Made by a program: the position numbers and the translations under genes. Positions 59,242-64,000 of a stretch of 64,000 nucleotides of DNA are shown piece after piece; within the stretch, counting starts at the first letter, position 1, and each line of letters begins with the position of its first letter. A model generated the notes under the pieces. The model was not told the origin of the DNA. It searched no databases and worked only from the letters and a program-made list of their open reading frames with translations. The stretch spans positions 1 to 64,000 of the forward strand of contig JAVHYA010000021.1 of the NCBI GenBank assembly GCA_031119395.1. The letters are read 5' to 3'. The stretch is from Pseudomonadota bacterium (lineage in GTDB: Bacteria; Pseudomonadota; Gammaproteobacteria; Burkholderiales; Burkholderiaceae_C).

Positions 59242-59840
59242 TGCTCGACGCGCAGACCCTGGCCGCCGCACTGCCGACGTGGTGCGCCGGCGTGCACCGC
59301 GCGGCGCCCGAGCTCAACGCGCTCGACGGCCGCCTGGGCGATGCCGACCTGGGCGCCACGCTCGACAAGTGCGCCACGCTGGTCGAGCAGGCCCTGCCCG
59401 AGATCGCCGGCGCGCCGCTGGACGCCATGCTGCGACGCTGCGCGCAGGCCTGCGCCAAGGCCTCGGGCTCGAGCTTCGGCACCCTGCTGACGGTCGCGCT
59501 GATGACCGCCGCCAAGCGATGCGCCGGCACCGACGCGCTCGACCGGCCGGCCCTGGCGGCCCTGCTCGGCGAGATCGGCGACACGCTGGCGGCCCGCGGC
59601 GGTGCGAGCCTGGGCGACAAGACCGTGCTCGACAGCCTGCACGCCGTGCGCCAGGCCCTGGCCGAAGCGCCGGACGGCACGCCCCTGCGTCCCGTGGCGT
59701 GCGACGCCGCGCGAGCCGCGCTCGACAGCTTCCGCGACCGCCCCAACCGGATCGGGCGCGCACGCATGTTCGCCGACAAGACCATCGGCATGGACGACCC
59801 CGGCATGGTCGCACTGCTGCGCATGGCCGAGAGCCTGTAG
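59241..59840 (+). CDS. DhaL-like ATP-binding kinase subunit
   Basis: A 199-residue helical-barrel subunit with the Mg-ADP ligands D29, D34 and D36 in LDGRLGDADLGATL, the SGSSFGTLLTVALM helix, and GASLGDKTVLDSLHAV. It supplies ATP for phosphoryl transfer to the substrate bound to DhaK. The order DhaK-DhaL with TGATG overlap matches ATP-dependent (not PTS) forms or those fused in other species. DhaM was not found. Confidence 0.87.
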   Translation: MLDAQTLAAALPTWCAGVHRAAPELNALDGRLGDADLGATLDKCATLVEQALPEIAGAPLDAMLRRCAQACAKASGSSFGTLLTVALMTAAKRCAGTDALDRPALAALLGEIGDTLAARGGASLGDKTVLDSLHAVRQALAEAPDGTPLRPVACDAARAALDSFRDRPNRIGRARMFADKTIGMDDPGMVALLRMAESL

Positions 59841-59895
59841 ACCTGCCAACGACGCCCCTCGCGGAAGGGGCGGTTCACGAACCGGAGACAACGCA

Positions 59896-60768
59896 ATGCT
59901 GGGACAAGTGATCATCAGCGGCCTGGCCATGGGCTGCATCTACGCGCTCATCGCGCTGGGCTATGCCTACGTGTGGAACACGATGGCCATCGTGAACTTC
60001 GCGGCGGGCGAATTCCTCACCTTCGCTGCCTTCGTGTTCGTGGCCACCTTCACGACCAGCCTGAACCTGCCCTTCTGGCTCGCGGCGCTGAGCACGGCCG
60101 GGGCCATGGCGCTCATGGGCGCCCTGTTCTCGGTGCTGGTGTTCGCGCGGCTGCAGCGGCAGAAGGCGCTGGTGGCCATCATCGCGACGGTGGGCTTCGG
60201 CATCTTCCTCAAGGAGATGGCCCGCATCATCTACGGCCCGGAGCCGCTGCTGTACCTCAGCCCCTTCGGCGACGGCGTGCTGGACTTCGGCGCCTTCCGC
60301 ATCCCGGTGCAGCAGCTGGTCATCATGGCCATCGTGCTGGTCATCATGGTGCTGCAATACCTGGCGCTGCGCTACACCACGGTCGGCAAGATGATGCGCG
60401 CCACCGCGCTGGACCGCGAGACCGCACGCCTCATGGGCATCCCGGTCAACCGGGTGCTGGCCGGCACCTTCGCCTTCTCGTCCGTGCTGGCGGCGCTGGC
60501 CGGCATCCTGCTCGCGCCGCTGTTCTACGTCACGACGGAGATGGGCACGCTGGTGGGCCTGAAGGGCTTCGTGGCCATGATCATCGGCGGCTTCGGCAGC
60601 GTGCCGGGGGCGATCCTGGGCGGCGTGCTGCTGGGCATCGCCGAGAACGTGGGGGCCTTCACCATCTCGTCCACCTACAAGGACGCGCTGGCCTTCGTGC
60701 TGCTGCTGGTGTTCCTGCTGGTGCGGCCGCAGGGCCTGCTGCCCGAACGCCATGCCGACCGCGCCTGA
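59896..60768 (+). CDS. Branched-chain amino-acid type ABC permease (LivH-like)
   Basis: Inner-membrane permease of 290 residues with eight or nine helices. GLAMGCIYALIALGYAYVWN and ALVAIIATVGFGIFL are the family blocks, and the ATPase-contact loop is ARLMGIPVNRVLAGTFAFSS. GGAG lies before the ATG. It combines with the fused permease-ATPase below to import a carboxylated substrate, which need not be a branched-chain amino acid. Confidence 0.9.
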   Translation: MLGQVIISGLAMGCIYALIALGYAYVWNTMAIVNFAAGEFLTFAAFVFVATFTTSLNLPFWLAALSTAGAMALMGALFSVLVFARLQRQKALVAIIATVGFGIFLKEMARIIYGPEPLLYLSPFGDGVLDFGAFRIPVQQLVIMAIVLVIMVLQYLALRYTTVGKMMRATALDRETARLMGIPVNRVLAGTFAFSSVLAALAGILLAPLFYVTTEMGTLVGLKGFVAMIIGGFGSVPGAILGGVLLGIAENVGAFTISSTYKDALAFVLLLVFLLVRPQGLLPERHADRA

Positions 60769-60781
60769 GGGAGCCCGCTCG

Positions 60782-62644
60782 ATGTCCTCCCGACTCCTGC
60801 GCCCCCTGGCCTGGCTGGCCGTGCTGGCCGCGCTCGCCGCGCCCATCGCCTTCGGCCTGAACGACTACTACCTGCGGGTGCTCAACCTCGCCTGGATCTT
60901 CGCCATCGCGGCGCTGGGCCTGCAGATCGTCACCGGCGTGGCCGGCCAGATCGTGCTCGGCCAGGCCGCGCTGGTGGGCTTCGGCGGCTATGCCACGGCG
61001 CTGCTGATGATGCGCCTGCAGCTGCCGTGGTTCGTGGCGCTCCCCGCCGCGGTGCTGCTGACCACCGCCGTCGGCGCCCTGCTGGGGGCCGTGAGCACGC
61101 GCATCAAGGGCCACTACCTCGCGATCGTCACGCTGGGCCTGAACGAGATCTTCCGCATGGTGGCCATCAACGAGGAATGGCTCACCGGCGGGCCGATGGG
61201 CCTGCGCGACATCCCGACGCTGTCGATTCCCGGCCTGGGCGGCAGCATCGACCGGCAGCTCTACCTTCCGCTGCTGGCGGTGTGCGCCGCGGTCTACGCC
61301 CTGGCCGTGCATTTCCACCGCAGCCGCATCGGCCGCACGCTGCGCGCGGTGCGCGACGACGAGATCGCCGCCGAGGCGATGGGCGTGGATTCGCGCAAGG
61401 CCAAGACCATCGCCTTCATGCTGTGCAGCGCCTGCGGCGCGCTCGCCGGCGGCCTGTACGTGCTGCTGGCCGGCTTCGCGGCGCCCAACAACTTCACCGT
61501 GTTCGAGAGCATCAAGATGATGCTGATGGTGGTCATGGGCGGGTTGGGTTCGATCGCCGGGACCTTCCTGGGCGCCGTGGTCATCACCGTGCTGCCCGAG
61601 GCGCTGCGCGACCTGCAGACCTACTACCTGGCGGCCTTCGGGCTGGGCGTGGTGCTGATCCTGCTGGTCGCGCCGCGCGGCCTCGGCGTGATCGGCGACT
61701 GGATGCTCGGCCGCTTCCTGACGGGCCCGCAGGCGTCCGTGGCCGAGGCGCCGGCCAGCCCGCTGAACCTGCGCGACGCCGCCGAGGCGGCCAGCGCGGC
61801 GCTCGCCGGCCAGGTGCATGCGCCGCAGGCCGCCGCACTGCTGCGCGTGGAGGGCGTGTCGCGCGCCTTCGGCGGGGTCAAGGCGCTGAACGACGTGCGC
61901 TTCGAACTGCGCCGCGGCGAGATCCTGGGGCTCATCGGGCCCAACGGCTCCGGCAAGTCCACCATGATCAACGCCTGCTCCGGCGTGGTGAGCGTGGACG
62001 GCGCCATCGCACTGGAAGGCACGCGGCTGGACAACCACCGGCCCTGGGAGATCCATGCCAAGGGCGTGGCCCGCATCTTCCAGAACGTGCGCCTGTGGGA
62101 ATCGATGAGCGTCCTGGAAAACGTGATGGTCGCCTGCCCGCGCACGGCCGGCGGCGCCGGCCCCGGCGCCCGGGAGGCCGGACGCCGCGAGGCCGCGCTG
62201 CAGGCGCTGGTGCACATGGGCGTGGGACACCTCGCGCACCGGCGCGCCGGCGACCTCTCCTTCGGCCAGAGCCGGCTGGTGGAGATGGCACGAGCCATCG
62301 TGAGCCGCCCGCGCCTGCTGCTGCTGGACGAGCCGGCGGCCGGCCTGCGTGGCGGCCTGATCGAGGAGCTGGCGCTCATCCTCAAGCACCTGCGTGCCGA
62401 GGGCATGTCCATCCTGGTGGTGGAGCACCGCGTGCGCCTGGTCATGGACATGTGCGACCGCGTGGTCGTGCTCAACCTGGGCGACAAGATCGCCGACGGC
62501 CGGCCCACCGAGGTGATGAGTTCGCCCGCCGTGGTGGAGGCCTACCTGGGCGAGCGCATCCCGCCCGAGACACCGCCAGCCGCGATGCCGCCCGCGGGGC
62601 CGCCGGACGCGGCCGACGCGCCGAGGGCCGTCGCCGTGGCCTGA
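60782..62644 (+). CDS. Fused LivM-LivG permease/ATPase
   Basis: A 620-residue fusion of LivM-like permease (about 1-330) and LivG-like ATPase (about 355-600). Permease: GIVTGVAGQIVLGQAALVGF-type LGLQIVTGVAGQIVLGQA and AEAMGVDSRKAKTIAFMLC. ATPase: Walker A GPNGSGKST at 386-394, signature LSFGQ at 492-496 (the second Gly of LSGGQ replaced by Phe), Walker B LLLLDEP with D516 and the H-loop VVEHR. ATG at 60782 chosen; an in-frame ATG at 60752 overlaps the preceding gene. Confidence 0.88.
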   Translation: MSSRLLRPLAWLAVLAALAAPIAFGLNDYYLRVLNLAWIFAIAALGLQIVTGVAGQIVLGQAALVGFGGYATALLMMRLQLPWFVALPAAVLLTTAVGALLGAVSTRIKGHYLAIVTLGLNEIFRMVAINEEWLTGGPMGLRDIPTLSIPGLGGSIDRQLYLPLLAVCAAVYALAVHFHRSRIGRTLRAVRDDEIAAEAMGVDSRKAKTIAFMLCSACGALAGGLYVLLAGFAAPNNFTVFESIKMMLMVVMGGLGSIAGTFLGAVVITVLPEALRDLQTYYLAAFGLGVVLILLVAPRGLGVIGDWMLGRFLTGPQASVAEAPASPLNLRDAAEAASAALAGQVHAPQAAALLRVEGVSRAFGGVKALNDVRFELRRGEILGLIGPNGSGKSTMINACSGVVSVDGAIALEGTRLDNHRPWEIHAKGVARIFQNVRLWESMSVLENVMVACPRTAGGAGPGAREAGRREAALQALVHMGVGHLAHRRAGDLSFGQSRLVEMARAIVSRPRLLLLDEPAAGLRGGLIEELALILKHLRAEGMSILVVEHRVRLVMDMCDRVVVLNLGDKIADGRPTEVMSSPAVVEAYLGERIPPETPPAAMPPAGPPDAADAPRAVAVA

Positions 62645-62710
62645 CGCCGCCCCTTTCCCTTCTTGCTTCATCACAACGTGCCCAGGCACAAAACAACGGA
62701 GACCTCTGCC

Positions 62711-63841
62711 ATGCGTGATTCCTTCCTCCGCGCCTCGCGCCGCACCGCGGCCGGCGCCGTCGCCCTCCTGCTGGCCGGCTCGGCCCTGGCCGAGGCCGTG
62801 ATCGGCGTGTCGCTGCCGATGACCGGCCCCAAGGCCCTGGTGGGCCGCAACTACAAGCAGGGCGTGGAGCTCGCTGTCAGCGAGATCAACGCCGCCGGCG
62901 GCGTGCTGGGCAAGCCGCTGGAGGTCGTGTTCCAGGACGACCAGGGCGACAACCCCAACGGCGCGATCAACGCCGTCAACAAGCTGATGCAGGTCGACAA
63001 GGTGCCCGTGATGATCGGGCCCCACTACTCCGTGACGCAGATGGCCACGCAGAAGACCTACTGCAACGGCAAGGTGATCTCGCTCACCGGCGGCACGTCG
63101 GTGGCGATCACCCACAGCGGCTGCAACTACGTGATCCGCACCCGTTCGGACGACGACGTGCAGGCCAAGGCGCTGATCGACTACGCCCAGAAGGAACTGA
63201 AGGCGGGCGAGAAGACGGCCATCTTCTACGCCAACGACGACTTCGGAAAGTCGGGCCAGGCGCGCGTGGTCGCGCAGATGGCCGCGCTGGGCCTCAAGCC
63301 CGTCGCGGTGGAAAGCCACAACCCGAGCGACAAGGACTATTCCGCACAGCTCGCCAAGCTCGAGAAGGCCGGTGCGCAGCTCGTGATCCTCTGGGCGCAC
63401 GACACCGACGCCGCCCTGATCCTGCGCCAGGCCAAGCAGTTCGGCCTGAAGTTCAAGTTCGCCGGCGCGGTGCTGTCCGAAGACGCCTTCCTCAAGCTCG
63501 CAGGCAGCGCCGCCGAGGGGGCGATGAGCGCCTCCTACTTCGTGCCGACCGACCCCAACCCGGCCGTGCAGGACTTCGTCAGGAAGTACGAGGCGAAGTT
63601 CAAGATGGCGCCGGACGTCTGGTCGGCGACCTACTACGACGCCACCCTCCTCGCGGCCAAGGCCATCAACGAGGCGAAGAGCACCGACGTCGACAAGGTC
63701 CGCGCCGCCTTCGGCCAGGTCCAGTACAAGGGCCTGCTGGCCGACTACAAGTGCGACAAGGCCGGCGATTGCAACAAGCAGGTGAACATCGTCGAGATCA
63801 AGGGCGGCAAGCCCGTCGTGCTCTCGGCCGTGCGCTACTGA
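62711..63841 (+). CDS. Branched-chain type ABC substrate-binding protein (LivJ-like)
   Basis: Periplasmic binding protein of 376 residues; signal peptide ending ALLLAGSALAEA, then VIGVSLPMTGPKALVGRNYK, GKPLEVVFQDDQGDNPNGA, and PVMIGPHYSVTQMATQKTYC. Periplasmic Cys pairs (C118/C136 and a C-terminal CDKAGDC) suggest disulfides. It is the receptor of the Liv-like transporter encoded by the same operon. Confidence 0.9.
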   Translation: MRDSFLRASRRTAAGAVALLLAGSALAEAVIGVSLPMTGPKALVGRNYKQGVELAVSEINAAGGVLGKPLEVVFQDDQGDNPNGAINAVNKLMQVDKVPVMIGPHYSVTQMATQKTYCNGKVISLTGGTSVAITHSGCNYVIRTRSDDDVQAKALIDYAQKELKAGEKTAIFYANDDFGKSGQARVVAQMAALGLKPVAVESHNPSDKDYSAQLAKLEKAGAQLVILWAHDTDAALILRQAKQFGLKFKFAGAVLSEDAFLKLAGSAAEGAMSASYFVPTDPNPAVQDFVRKYEAKFKMAPDVWSATYYDATLLAAKAINEAKSTDVDKVRAAFGQVQYKGLLADYKCDKAGDCNKQVNIVEIKGGKPVVLSAVRY

Positions 63842-63860
63842 GCGGGGCGCGGCGCCCACC

Positions 63861-64000
63861 ATGACGCAAGCGGTCCTCACCCCTCCCGACGCGCAGGCCG
63901 GCACGGCCGAGCTGGAGCTCTCGCACGTGGACGTGTTCTACGGCAAGGTGCAGATCCTGTTCGACCTCTCGATCCGCGCGATGCCGGGCCAGATCGTGGC
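63861..64000 (+). CDS. LivF-like ABC ATPase, 3' partial
   Basis: The start of an ATP-binding protein: MTQAVLTPPDAQAGTAELEL, SHVDVFYGKVQILFDLSI and a P-loop that lies beyond the window edge. It is in the place of LivF, the second ATPase of the system. 19-base gap to the binding-protein gene. Confidence 0.8.
   Translation, partial: MTQAVLTPPDAQAGTAELELSHVDVFYGKVQILFDLSIRAMPGQIV

Noticed and set aside
60659-63904. Very long antisense open frame opposite the Liv operon
   Set aside because: Arg/Gln/His-rich composition with no domain, fully opposite well-supported genes; an effect of high GC content and lack of stop codons.

Overview
The window is high-GC DNA from a beta-proteobacterium, most likely a Comamonadaceae member close to Variovorax. 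This is inferred from gene content: three Bug/TctC-type tricarboxylate binding proteins, amino-acid and branched-chain ABC transporters, a NagG/NagH-type salicylate 5-hydroxylase with a NahR-type regulator, and an egtB-egtD ergothioneine pair. It also fits the style of the intergenic repeats (a GATAGC hairpin followed by a GCGCCC/GGGCGC hairpin). Species cannot be fixed without a search. No rRNA, tRNA, IS element, CRISPR array or intact prophage was seen.

Layout. 0-13 kb is housekeeping and accessory: a 7TM-DISM/GGDEF cyclase cut by the window edge, a metallo-deacylase, an orphan contractile tail sheath gene, the ribosome assembly GTPase RbgA, a membrane LytTR regulator, an acyltransferase, a two-domain GNAT protein, and a 26-codon ORF with a perfect Shine-Dalgarno and a CCPHM motif. 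13-21 kb holds an HPF-like protein coupled to a large EF-hand-bearing membrane protein, an SDR, and gshA flanked by two ABM-type monooxygenases. 21-25 kb holds a Gly-rich lipoprotein of collagen-like type translationally coupled to a TpsB-type outer-membrane transporter; a paralogous lipoprotein without a transporter lies at 47.3-48.7 kb. Both have A+T-rich upstream regions.

25-42 kb contains small proteins, a DUF808 membrane protein, MFS and pseudouridine synthase genes, a stress protein, the ergothioneine genes egtB/egtD next to DUF427 and 2OG-Fe(II) oxygenase genes, a type II NADH dehydrogenase, an apparently internally deleted AbiEii-like nucleotidyltransferase with its winged-helix partner, a Bug protein, an acyl-CoA ligase, OsmC and a nitronate monooxygenase. 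43-47 kb is a GntR-controlled polar amino-acid ABC transporter operon. 50.9-55.4 kb is a salicylate-hydroxylase-like operon (alpha, beta, chorismate-mutase-like, Bug protein, Rieske ferredoxin) divergent from its LysR regulator. 55.4-64 kb is a second GntR-controlled catabolic operon: DHDPS-family aldolase, Bug protein, DhaK/DhaL-like kinase, and a Liv-type ABC transporter that includes a fused permease-ATPase and runs off the window.

The most unusual features are the lipoprotein/TpsB pair and its paralogue; a dispersed repeat that has been absorbed into three coding sequences (in frame in the NADH dehydrogenase, as signal peptide in a GDPD lipoprotein, and as the stop codon of an MFS gene); the orphan tail sheath gene; and the DhaK/DhaL-containing operon, whose kinase carries altered signature residues.
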